DNA of 64,000 nucleotides from Chamaea fasciata (taxonomy: Eukaryota > Chordata > Aves > Passeriformes > Sylviidae). The DNA lies in the NCBI GenBank assembly GCA_029207755.1, contig JARCOQ010000003.1:44164144-44228143 (forward strand). The letters are read 5' to 3'. The position numbers were made by a program, and so were the translations under genes. Shown piece after piece: positions 1 through 10,590 of this stretch (the first letter of the stretch is position 1; the number at the start of each line of letters is the position of its first letter). The notes under the pieces were generated by a model. That model had not been told where the DNA came from. It made no database searches and worked only from the letters and a program-made list of their open reading frames with translations.

Positions 1-2457
1 AATTAGTTGCCTGCATATTCTTTTGGACAAATGTATACTTGTTCTTATGTTAATGCTTTCCCCTGTGATCACACAAACAAGCAATTCTGTACTATCTAAA
101 AAAAATTCTGGATGATCATTCTGGTGATTTTTTATCTTAGAAAAGGATTATGGACAAAATTACAGTATAAACTACAGAAAATTATAAGTCTTGGAAATCC
201 CCACTTACAGTTTTGGAAGGATGTGTTATGCTGTTGCCATAAAGCCACTGCCAAGGTGCTGAAGCACCACAGATTATTAGAACCCAGGCCAAGTCTGTGT
301 CTTTAAAAAGTTTAGTTTCAATGATGGTTTTAGGTCACAAAATATACATTTGTTCTCATGGAAGTCTCATACTACCACCGGCACATTTACAGGTAATTCT
401 GCACAGTTCATAAGGAGGAAGGCTCAACTAACCCTGCACCATGACTTTTTTCTCCTTACAGGAGTCTGTGGGAGTGTGTTTGTACAGTGTAAGGTCCCCA
501 GGGGAACCAGGTACGTAACACAGCCTTTTTTTCCCTCTCCCACTCCATGCAGGAGAAGGAAATGGGAAATCTCTGAAATTACACAGAAAATTTCCCACCA
601 CAACTCTCCCACATAAAAATGAAATTAAAAGCCCAGATGTGCTCCATGCAATTAACCTTACCAGTTATTACGGTTAAATATTTTCATATTCTCTTCTAGA
701 TTTCCTCAGTGCTGTTGTGCAAAAAGACAGCAGCACACATAGTTTTTATGACTCTCACTGTGAGACAGCACTTCCCCTCTCTGCCAGGGGAAAAGGAAAA
801 AGAAATTTACAGGAGGTGAGAAAGGGAAAGAAGAAAATTGCCTAATTTTTGTCAGTTAGCCCTAAAGTCCTTGAACTCTCTTGCTAAGAGAGATAGAGAC
901 AGAAGTGTTCTAACTGAAAGAGATCATAGATATGCAGCCAAGAAAGCTGGTCACAACAATTTCCACAAGGTGGTTGTGTTGTTATCTCCTGATCTTCCAG
1001 TGCCTGGTTCATTTGCCTCCTCACCCCCACAATTCTTCCATCTCTTTCACTTCACACTGCAAACATGTATTAATCTTCATAATTTTAAAATGAGATTCAG
1101 CTTGTCCCTCCAGCTAGTCCCTTTAGCCATCACCTTCTCTCCCTCCTCCCTTTCACATCTGAACTTACTACCCACGTACAGTGAGCCTAGAGTTTCTCCT
1201 CTATGGCATCCCAGTCTGATTTGTACATCCCAATTTGACTATCCTGTCTACTGTTTTACAGTATACCAGCTATGACTGCTCACAAGCTTCCTGTTGAGTT
1301 TCTAGCTCCACATTGCTCTCCCCAAACTTCTTTATGAAAGATGAATAAACCCTTTATATTGCCAAGTCTGTCTGCAGAATTTCCTCAAAACAGGCACATT
1401 CCTATCTACTCACTTACTTAAAAATTACTATCTGATCTGTTGGTGTATCGCATCCACATTCCCTTTCCTGGCTTAACAAAAACAATCTTACCCTAATTAG
1501 ACCTTGATGATGTGAAGATCTGATTTTTAACCTGCCGTTTTGACCTTGCCACCTCTCCATTTATGTCCCTCTGCTGCTTCCCTCTTCTGTGCTACATCAA
1601 ACACATACTGCTTCTTTTCCCTTTCCGTTTCCAGACCCATCAGTCTATCCTTCCTTCTCTTCTTTCCTAATACCAAGACACTGACTTCACACTGACCTAC
1701 CCATGCTGTCAGTCTGAGTTGTCCATATATTAGTCTTTCAAGTAAGACTTAATGTTTACCTTGTGCTAAATTCTGCCTCATTTGCCTCTATTATACCCCA
1801 AGCAACCCTTTGTTGGCACAGTGACACAAATTTTAGCCAGCACGTGTTCTGTGACCTTCTGTGATCTGTGGCCCTCTACGTGGACTGATAAGCTGACCCC
1901 TTCTCTGTGTGAATCTTGTCATCTATTGGTGTTGCATATTTTCCCTGGTGACAAATAGTACAGTACTATTGGCAGAGAGTAAGGAAAACACTAATTGTGA
2001 TAAATAAATAAATGAACAAACCCAGAAACCAAGAATGTGTCAAGCTGCAGGGAAGGAGCCTAATGTTTGCAACTGAACTTTTAGGAGGAGAGGGATAAAA
2101 AGACAAATGTAAAGGTGTCTCACAGAGAGAAGTGCTGTGGGAATTCTTTGTTGCCTTTCATACACACATACTGCCGCAGATACATTCAGAGTTGTTCAGG
2201 CATTGAAACTCGTGAAGAGTTAGTTCAGATCCAGCGGTAGCTCCAGATTTTTCTATCAGGCCCGTGTCTGAAGCACTCACAGACACCAGAGTGAAGCCTT
2301 CATGATCTCTGCAAAACAGAAGATGGTGCTGTTGCCACTGACATGTGCCTTTCAGGTTTTCTTCTGGTGAAAAAACAGCAAATGATAGCAAAGAAAAGGA
2401 GACAAGATAACCCGAAAGGAAAGGTAGAGGAAGAGAAGTAACTGCCATTTCTTGGTT
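1..2457. other. Unique non-coding sequence, partly pyrimidine-rich
   Basis: I see no gene here. The longest open frame on the plus strand (838-1275) lies inside a stretch at about 960-1900 that is rich in C and T on the plus strand, which removes stop codons by composition alone. Its translation has no recognisable domain. A short segment at 462-510 is bounded by a good acceptor and a good donor and is discussed as a speculative exon in the findings. No transposon was recognised. Confidence 0.6.
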
Positions 2458-2477
2458 TTGTTTTTTTTTTTTTTTTC
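2458..2477. repeat. Poly-T tract
   Basis: This is a T run with one early G interruption. It could be a slipped homopolymer or the tail of an unrecognised minus-strand retroposon; no retroposon body was recognised next to it. Confidence 0.8.
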
Positions 2478-4188
2478 CACTGGAGAAATTTAGAAACTCA
2501 AAGGAAAGAATGACAAATGCACAGAAAACCAAAAGGACTATCTAAAAGAGCAATTAGGAAGAGCAGAGAGGGCAGCATAGATCGATCATTTACTGGGTAC
2601 ACTGGGTACACTGTATACTGGATACACTCTTCCTCATTTCTCTGAAGATACTGTAAACTATGCTTAGGAAGGTGCTGAATACCATCAGTTCCCCGGTGAA
2701 TCCGTAAGGAGCTATTATGGATCGTTACCTGGGATCGTCAGGGTCAGCGTGTCTCAAGCCAGGTGTTTGAAAACCAGGACGTCAAAAAACAGTGGGAATT
2801 TTAAAAAATAGCAGTAAGTAATGGAGTGGAGAAGAAGAAAGGGCAGAATCAGGCAGGCAGTGAGGAGCTGTGACTGTACCAAGGACCCTCTCGCACTGAA
2901 TCACGGACTGCACGCTTCCAGCGTCATCAGGGCTGTGCTACATGGCTTCCTTTCTTTATCTGCATGGGGAAAAAACAGCTCAGGAAAGAAACAGCAAGGT
3001 ATCTTAAGGACACTGCTGTTAGTATTGTGCTGTGAGATTGTGCACATCTGTGTAAGAGATACCAGTGTGAAATTCTTCTTTGACTGAGCAGGACAGCTAC
3101 ATTCACCAGAAACACTGCAATTTTCCTGGGCTTTTTAGGATGTTTACTTTAAAAGTAAAGCTGGAGTTCTACTGTTGTAATGCTGTAAACATCCTGTGTT
3201 CAGAAGCAGCATTTAAGGGCAGCTGATGAAAAGCAGTTGTGTCCAATTAAACATTTCTAATGATGGGAAGTTACAAATCTATGTGGTTTGTCACTGTAAG
3301 CTACAGAGTGAAAGTTAAGCTGGTAAATCTCTGTAGTTAGACTGAGTGCAGTGGAATGGTCAGGAAAAGATGAAATAGGAAAAAGAATTAAATATAATCC
3401 TTTGCCATCTGTCTTTATTTTGCAAACCTACTTGACAGGATACTACTGAAATCTGCAGACATTTTTTATCTGCTTCATGTAGCTGAAGAGCATTTCCTGT
3501 ACAGACTTGAATTAAAATGCTTCCCAATAACAGTCAGCCATCCCATCCCTGTTTGCTTTCCTTATTAAAAAAAAACAAACAACAACAAACAAACAAACAC
3601 TTAGGATTTTTCACTTCAGCTTAGGCTGCACCATTAATTTTCGACCCCTCTCCTTCACTAGGACTCAGAGCTGGGTGTTAAAGGCTAAACAGATTTTTCC
3701 ATTGGTTTTACAGGGAAGCAAAAGGACTGTTGAAATGTATGTACTACATTCTTCTCCAGCTTTCAGCCTGGAAAGCATATGTAGGTCTGGAAGAAATGGG
3801 ACAATCGAGAGAATGTCCATATGGTATCACAGTTTCTCCATAACACTTTTTGTCTATAGGTCTTCATCTAGAAAACCATGTAAACATGAGCTTATCTCTA
3901 AGCACACGCCAGAGTATTTTGCTGCCTCTGGATTTTAGTGTACAGAGGATTCTACTGATAATGAACCAGATAAGAGGATCTACTACAGTGGGGAAAATAC
4001 TCTGTAGCTTCTGCATGAAAATTTACCAGTGGCAACCCTGGGAGCCTTTAGTCTTTTTAAAGTCCTGGTGTTATGAAGGGGGATTAAAAAAAAAAAGACA
4101 AAACAACCAAATATAACCAAAACACAACACAAGGACTAATCTTGTTCTTACTTACTTCCTTGGGAATACAGCAAAATGCCGCTTACTT
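2478..4188. other. Unique non-coding sequence
   Basis: I see no gene. A short imperfect duplication of ACTGGGTAC lies at about 2592-2628. An A-rich/CAAA microsatellite lies at 3566-3600. The open frames at 3675-4116 overlap each other in different frames and resemble no known protein. Confidence 0.6.
3566..3600. repeat. A-run plus (CAAA)n microsatellite
   Basis: A run of A is followed by CAAA and CAA units. It is short and imperfect. Confidence 0.8.
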
Positions 4189-4312
4189 TTTTCTTTTTTT
4201 TTTTTTTCTTTTTGTTTGTTTGTTTGTTGGTTTGTTTTTGTTTTTTTGTTTTGTTTTTTTTTTTTTTAGCAGGGAGGGAGGGAGGAAAGGAGGAAGGGAG
4301 GACAGTGGCAGG
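4189..4312. repeat. T-rich/GTTT low-complexity tract joined to a purine tract
   Basis: About 80 bases of T with embedded GTTT units are followed at once by about 40 bases made of GGGA and GGAA units. Two open frames run through it and are products of the repeat (runs of Phe, then Gly/Arg/Glu). The abrupt pyrimidine-to-purine switch could favour unusual DNA structure. Confidence 0.85.
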
Positions 4313-4814
4313 AAGGAAGCTTTCACTTTATTTCCAACCCTTATGTATTTTTCTTTGCAAATGTGAAGGTTTGCATGTCAGTGTCCTTTCAGAATGCACG
4401 ATATGAAGAGCTTTGTAGCTCTTTGGCTTCAGAAAATAGAGCATTGATGATTAGCTTTTCACAGATGAGCTAAAGCTAATTTGTCCTTTCTGGAAGTGTA
4501 GAGATAGCCTGCTAGGTACAAAGAAGTTATCTTTGGTTTTCAGATCAGTAGAGGAATTTGTCAAACACTGGTTGAGACCAAGGTTATTTCCTCGGTGGGA
4601 ATTCAGATTATGAAAGGCCCACACCATTGCTGCCTTCCATCTCTCACAGTCTTTCACATCAACAGGGAGCAAGGGAAAACAGCTTTAAAATATTCTCCTT
4701 CATCTTCCATAGTACTTTAGATTACACTACTTTAACTAACCTCACAAGGAAAAAAGTGCGAATCTGTTGTGCTGAGATGTAATTTTCACATTTTGACTTG
4801 TGCCTCTCACTTCA

Positions 4815-5195
4815 AAGAACTTCTTCCAAGTTTATTTTGAGTTTCCCATGCTAAAAATAAAGACACAGAACAAATCAGTTCAGTTTAGCTGAGAACAGCA
4901 GTTTTGGAAGCATTAGGCAAGAAGAAGCTCTAGTGTTTTCAAAACAGCTCCTAATGCTGTTGTCTTTAATGAGGATGGCTAATCCTCCCTGTTTTCTCAT
5001 ATTCCCAATGATTCTCTCTAAGTGGAATCCTGCCAATCATTCTGCAAAACTCCTGACTCATTCCGACATCATTTAGGGCCTTCCTAATTGATTGCAGGAT
5101 ATCTTCAAAGTCAGAAGAGGGCTCTTGTTTGATGCTGTAAAGGGTTTGCCAAAAGGTTACAATCTCTTCTGTTTCTGTAATGTACTTTAAAGGCA
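4815..5195 (-). CDS. Candidate terminal coding exon plus short 3'UTR, protein unknown
   Basis: On the minus strand an intron-like acceptor (pyrimidine-rich stretch then CAG) ends at 5196. It opens a frame that continues to a TAA at 4966-4968, about 76 residues. The sequence is protein-like, not low-complexity. It contains KYITETEEIVTFWQTLYS and, further on, an acidic/amphipathic stretch DFEDILQSIRKALNDVG, ending IGRIPLRENHWEYE plus a short basic tail. An AATAAA lies on the same strand at 4836-4831, about 130 bases past the stop, as expected for a last exon. The frame is also open upstream of the acceptor back to a TAA near 5235, so the splice site is not strictly required. No start codon or upstream exon was identified, and I do not recognise the family. 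It could be a real last exon, a retrocopy fragment or a chance frame. Confidence 0.35.
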
Positions 5196-5934
5196 CTGGA
5201 ATCAAAGAAAGAACCTCCAGATCAGCTAATTTTTAGAAATATATCACTTCTACAATTTCATTATAAAGACAGTGGATGTTAGTTAAAATATTTTTCAATT
5301 ATAATTCGTTAATTTACCTGGGTCTTGCAGGTTTACTTTGGATTCTTTTCCTGCTGCCCATACATGAACAGCAAAAAGATGTACTTGTCATATTGCCACA
5401 TTTCTTTTTTCCTTCACCCTTTAAATCTCCATCTTGCAAAAAATGATAGTAGTAGTCTTTTACACATTTTGAGGTCTTCCATTAATGTCTATTTGAAGCA
5501 TTTTATAGACAAAAATGTATGAAGCCTGAAAGCACATGGCTGGGGTATTTATTACCACGTTTGTACACTCAGAAGAATGCACCACCATAATCACACAGCT
5601 TCAAGACCACAGTAACTAGTTGTCAAGTTTTGGGCAAAAAGAAGTACTTCAATGGAGCCCAGTATTCAGAAGCTGAAACATTTTCTAGAAGTGTGGCTCT
5701 CCTCTAGTAGCTGCCCAAAAATGAAGGCATCCAAAATAACTCTCCATCTTCAAGAATCTCGACATTAAGAAGTTTTCTTCGACCTCCGCCTCCTGTCACT
5801 GCATCTAATTAGTTTTTTTTTTAAATCATGTTGCATAATTCTGAAACTTTCCACTGTAGAGGCATAACACTATATTGTAAGAACTTTGCTTTCTTCAGGG
5901 AAAAAAAGAAAAAAAGAAAAAAATGAGAGAGATG

Positions 5935-5976
5935 CCATTTTCCAGAAGCCGTTTTCCAGAAGCCATTTTCCAGAAG
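5935..5976. repeat. Three tandem copies of a 14-bp unit
   Basis: The unit CCATTTTCCAGAAG occurs three times head to tail, the middle copy differing by one base (CCG for CCA). It follows an A-rich AAAAAG tract. This is a minimal minisatellite seed. Confidence 0.9.
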
Positions 5977-6894
5977 CATTTGTCCTTAGCCTAGACTCTC
6001 TTCTAGTTTTCACTGAAATGATTGAACATATATCAATGCTGAGCAAAGCCATTTCTTGGGAGGTTTTGCAATTTTTTTTCATAGAAAACTGGTTTTATAA
6101 TATATGTTCATATTGGATTTACATTTGTAAGCCCACTCTATGGATCTTTGAATATCTGTGCTTTTAAATAAATGGTGCTTTGAGATCATAGTGCAGTTTT
6201 CCTCACACAAGCTCCCAGTTTTTAGTTAGCTCTGCAAGGAAGTTCTCAGACAAACTATCATAATACCTATTCTAGATTTAGCCAAAATTCCAGTTCCTTT
6301 ATCTTTCACATGAGATCCTCTCACATACCCAAAAAGGTATATAGTTTTTGACAGTAAATATATAAATGCTGGCTAGTTCCATATTCTGGACTGTAAGGCA
6401 TTCTAAAATGTGCTGCAACTAAGAAAAACAAGTCTAAAAATAACACGGAGATGTGTGTATGTTTGACTTTGTGTGTGGAAGGGGAATACTGCATTTCTCA
6501 TCTCTTGATAAATCTGTGTAAATATACCAAATTTATATTATAGAAATACTTTCTCCACCTAAATGGTACTGAGACAGATTCATCCTGGACTCTTAAAAGA
6601 AGAAACATTTGTGTAGATTCTAATTTGTGAATCACTGTTAATAAATAACTTGTTGCAGGAGATACTTGGTTAGTCATTGCTTATGGTATGAAGTCCAAGC
6701 CAAATTCCTGTTCATCCTGTTAAGATCTGTAATACAGAATTAAAGTAGAGTCTGTTAGGTACAGGAAACAACCTACAATCAAAATGTCAGTAAAATGTTC
6801 TTTCACTTTAGATATAAAATTAACCCAAAATGTGGTGGTTTTTTTGGGTTTTTTTAATCTTTACAAAACCAGACCAAAGCTTTCTTTATCTTAA

Positions 6895-6920
6895 CACCCC
6901 CACCGCACCCCCCCCCCCTT
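6895..6920. repeat. C-rich run
   Basis: CACCCCCACCGCA is followed by an uninterrupted C run of about 11. G-quadruplex potential would be on the minus strand. Confidence 0.8.
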
Positions 6921-7429
6921 TCATCTGGCCAAAAATCTGGTAGATACATTTCAGTAAGAATTAGCAATACTGCTTCATTTAGGGCCTCATAAGTGAGAAA
7001 ATAAACATGGGAGATGAAGGACAGGGGAAAGATTCAAGTAAGTAATCTTGTTCTTAGAGAAGAAACTGACTTTTAACTCCTGCAATAGCAAAGGAAGCCC
7101 GGCAGATGGTGGAAGGAGACCACAGTGCCAAAGGTGAGCTCTTTGCATTGTGCTGGTTATAGGCGCTAGTCCTTAAAGGAAGTTGCTGATTTATTTTTCA
7201 TAATGCCATTTAAGTGTTTAAAACAAAAATAAGACCACAATCGTTTTGGCTATGAATTTTGTGTCCAAAAATCTCATGATTTTGACCAACATGGGAAATG
7301 TGTTCTTTTTCACTGTAGAGTTAAGGCTTTGTTTTAAAGCAAATTGACATCAATGACAGTAAAAAAAAAATCACTTAATCAATAAAAATGCTGCTGGCTA
7401 CCTTTATTTTGTGTTGCAGAGGTATTGCA

Positions 7430-7510
7430 TTTTTTTTTTGTTGGGTTGTTTTTTTTTTTTGTTTGGGGTGTTTGGGGGGTGGGGGAGCGGGTTGTTTTGT
7501 TTTGCTTTGG
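7430..7510. repeat. T-rich then G/T-rich low-complexity tract
   Basis: T runs broken by G pass into a GGGGTGTTTGGGGGGTGGGGG-like stretch. The overlapping open frame is a composition artefact. Confidence 0.75.
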
Positions 7511-9366
7511 TGGGGAGAGTTGTTACTTTGCCAGCATTTTGATTTATTATTCAGGTGCTGCTGAAGATCTTATCTGCATTACCCAAAGATGTTACAAGAA
7601 GAAAAAGACATTACACTTTTCAGATCATATTTGCACTCTGAGTGACAAGACCCTGCAGAGCTCCCTATCTGCAGCAGCTTTCTGTCATGAGTGCCAGTGA
7701 AGACCTGGAATCCAGCAACATGTCTGCTCTAATCCTAAGAAATGTACAATTGGAGGCTGACATCTTGTTTTATCTGGTTCATTCTTTAAATATTCTCTCT
7801 CTGTCTTTCCCTCTAACTTCTATGTCTGGCTTATGTCACATCAAGATAGACATTAAACACCTGAGAGATGATCCAGATCAAAGGCACCCCAAATTTTCTC
7901 TGTAAAGGATCAACTGTTATATAAAACTATCAATGTTACTGCAATTTTGGTGACACTTTCAGTAATTGGAATGGGCTTCAGAAATCTGAGGACAGAAATG
8001 CTAGCAATAGGGAGCCCCTTTTTAGGAATACTAGTGCAGAAGCACTGGATGACAGGCAGTAGCTCTGTCATCAGTGACAGCATGACACACCTCTTCCTAC
8101 TCATCCTTTTGGCACCTAAATCCCACAAGCACCCCAAGCATTTCTTGGCCTTAGCGGAAGAAAAAATACATTCCCCAAATACTTTTCCAACAACCAGACT
8201 TATTTTATTACAGCTGGTAGAAAATAAAACCGTTTAGACTCTTTTTTGATTAGTGAGCATCCTATTGTCTTTTGGGGGGCACAGGGGAGAGGGCACATAT
8301 CTCTTGCTGAGTGACGCTAAGTGGGCTTATTATTTGGGGTACCTTTTGCAGACTTGGTGGCCAGGTGCTCAGGTGCTCAAGCTTGAAAAGGTTGCTGTAG
8401 GCACACAGCCTTTTATGCTCTTCAGAATGAACAGCACTTGCTTATTCCTGCCCTCAGTACAGTTCCCTAAAATGATGTGTTTATAAGGTGCACTGCCAGG
8501 GTCACCAGAAATGTCACTCCTCCTGCGCTCGTCAGCAGGCAGGGAAGCCTGACTGCCCAGGATTGTGCTCCCCTAGGGACTGGGACTCTGCTTCACCCTG
8601 CCCCCCTCTGCCTCCCTCGCCGACTGCAGCTGCCTGCTACCTGCAGCTCAGCCTTTCCATGCTGCAGGTTCATCCCTCCCCCTGTGCCTCCTGCGCTTCT
8701 CATTCACCGCTGGCTAAGGTGACATTATCCTCTGCTAGAACATCCAACTCCCAAATGGGTGCTTCAGTTTTGAAGCTTTTAGACACATTTGAGACCACAG
8801 CATTAAACATGAACAGTATCACCTGTAAGAACTTTTACATGTACATCCTTATATGTCTCATTTTATAGCTAATGTACTGGGCTGGGGGGTTTTGTTTGCA
8901 TTTTTTTTTCTCTTCACTTCTTGTGGAAGCAAGGTTATTTTCCTCTGAGTCTGAAGAGGCTGTTCTTTCATGCCTTGTGTGTATTACCTGGAAGCAGCCT
9001 TCGTGTTGGAGTTGGTGTATTGTTCACTTGTGAGCACAGATGACTGCATTCTGCTTGAGCTCTTCAGCAATGTATTTCTGGGGTATCACATCCATCCCCA
9101 CAGCCACTGCTCTTTTACTTTGATCTGTGCCCTCTCAATCAGGTCTGCAGTGTGCACAATTCACTGTTATCTCTGTGTCTTCTGTGCACAACAACTTAAC
9201 GTATTTGAGATTTCAGGGAAATACATATTTACAAATGCTATATTACATGAGCAAGAATTTACATGTTCAATAAAATAGTTTGCATCTCAGAACATGGTAT
9301 GTCCAGCAGAAATAATCTGATAAAAATACCTTGTCCTGCTGGTAGTTCTGTGAGGTCTTTATTTCA

Positions 9367-10590
9367 TCAGTCATGGGAGGCTTTGGCTTTCACGTGTTTC
9401 TTCTGTACGTGATTGCTTTCACTGCTGTTAGTCACATTAGTGATTCCACTGCTCACAATATCAGATGATGGAAGCACATTGAGCTGGGTTTTCTGTGAGA
9501 CTGTTGCTCCATTCAAGAACAGAGATGCTGTGTATTTTCTTCATATCCTTTGGCATTAATAAAATTTCAGGCATTTTAAGTGCTAATTTAACTTTGTGAT
9601 TTGGTGGCAATGCTGTGGTGGTAAGTGAAGGGAGTCCATTTGAGGATGGTTTGCAAGCAAACAGGTGTGGTCCCACTGCATAGGAGATTCTCCCTATTAA
9701 AGTACTTCATTGCTTTAAACTCACCCACTGGACAAGATGTCTGAGTAGCAGCCCAAAGAGCCAAATTTGGGGTTGGAGACAAATTTGTGTTCTCTCTTTG
9801 GATGGTGGAAAGAGCAGTGTGCTTCCACTTTTCATTGCTGGTTGCCTTAAACACAGCACAACAGACCACCAGATGTTGGCCAGCCTCTGTCATGTTTGGC
9901 CAGAACAGAGTATTTCTGGCTTTCTCTGCACAGTCTGCAGATCCAGAGGAGAGCTGGACAGTTCCCAAAGAAAATGTCCATTCTCTGCCATCTGGGTATT
10001 GTGATTACCTTCAAACTGTTTTAGTAGATCCAGTAGTCTTGAAAATGGAGACATTTCCCCCTGCTTTCTAGCCTTTCCAATAGAAAAAAAAAAAAAAAAG
10101 TTTCTGTTTGAAGGTATCTCCCTGCTCTGCCAGAGATACTAAAATTAAGCTGTAGGTTAGCAGGAGGAACATGTCTTTTTCTAAGGTGTAGAACTGCAAT
10201 ATGTTATGTATCTGCCTCTTTATTAGAAGTAGGAAAATTAGATGTCTGTTTTTTCACATGGGTGATTGCTGTATTCTCTGATGATACCAGTTGTCCATAT
10301 TGCATCTTTGTTCAGGAGCTGTATCAATGACTTGCACATATGTGAAAGCTGTGGGAGAAAAGTTGTCAGATAGGTTGCAAATCCCAACAGACCCTGGATG
10401 GAGTGTGTGCATCTGAGAGCAGGAGGCTTCTGTGAGCTCTAAATTGCTGAGGTTGGTCCCAGCTCTTGGGAGATCAACAGATGTCTCATACAGGATACTG
10501 TAAACAGTCTCCACTGACAGATGACGGTGGGATCATGGTGTGTCACAGCTTCTGCCACATGATCTCTGTGTCCATCCCCAGAACACAGCA
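9367..10590 (-). mobile_element. Decayed Ty3/gypsy-type LTR-retrotransposon pol fragment
   Basis: Read on the minus strand, this segment carries successive pieces of a Ty3/gypsy-like polyprotein in the expected order but in three frames. At 10585-10536 is a reverse-transcriptase-like stretch (CSGDGHRDHVAEAV). At 10399-10343 is IQGLLGFATYLTTFLPQLS, followed by LIQLLNKDAIW, matching the end of the reverse-transcriptase domain of this class; that frame stops near 10238. At 9932-9891 is CAEKARNTLFWPNM, followed by a CC pair and a basic stretch, matching the integrase zinc-binding region. At 9520-9479 is VLEWSNSLTENPAQ, matching the end of the integrase core, preceded by a HKVKLALK-like helix. At about 9404-9370 is QKKHVKAKASHD, like the integrase C-terminus. 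RNase H is largely missing between 10238 and 9932, where a T16 tract (minus strand) lies. No LTR, gag or protease was found. It is a non-functional fossil with frameshifts, stops and deletions. The family call rests on motif order recognised by eye. Confidence 0.7.
10084..10099. repeat. A16 homopolymer inside the pol fossil
   Basis: An uninterrupted run of 16 A on the plus strand lies between the reverse-transcriptase and integrase pieces. It marks the region where RNase H has been lost. Confidence 0.9.

Larger units (their letters stand above)
5196..9366. other. Unique AT-rich non-coding sequence
   Basis: No gene is supported. It contains a triplicated 14-mer (5935-5976), a C run (6908-6918), a T/G-rich tract (7430-7510), and a 45-base segment at 7089-7133 bounded by AG and GT that is treated as speculative. 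The frames at 7910-8237 and 8477-8868 overlap on both strands or in different frames and show no domain. Confidence 0.55.

Noticed and set aside
2458..2477. Poly-T as the tail of a processed pseudogene or SINE on the minus strand
   Set aside because: No gene-like or SINE-like body is recognisable on the expected side.
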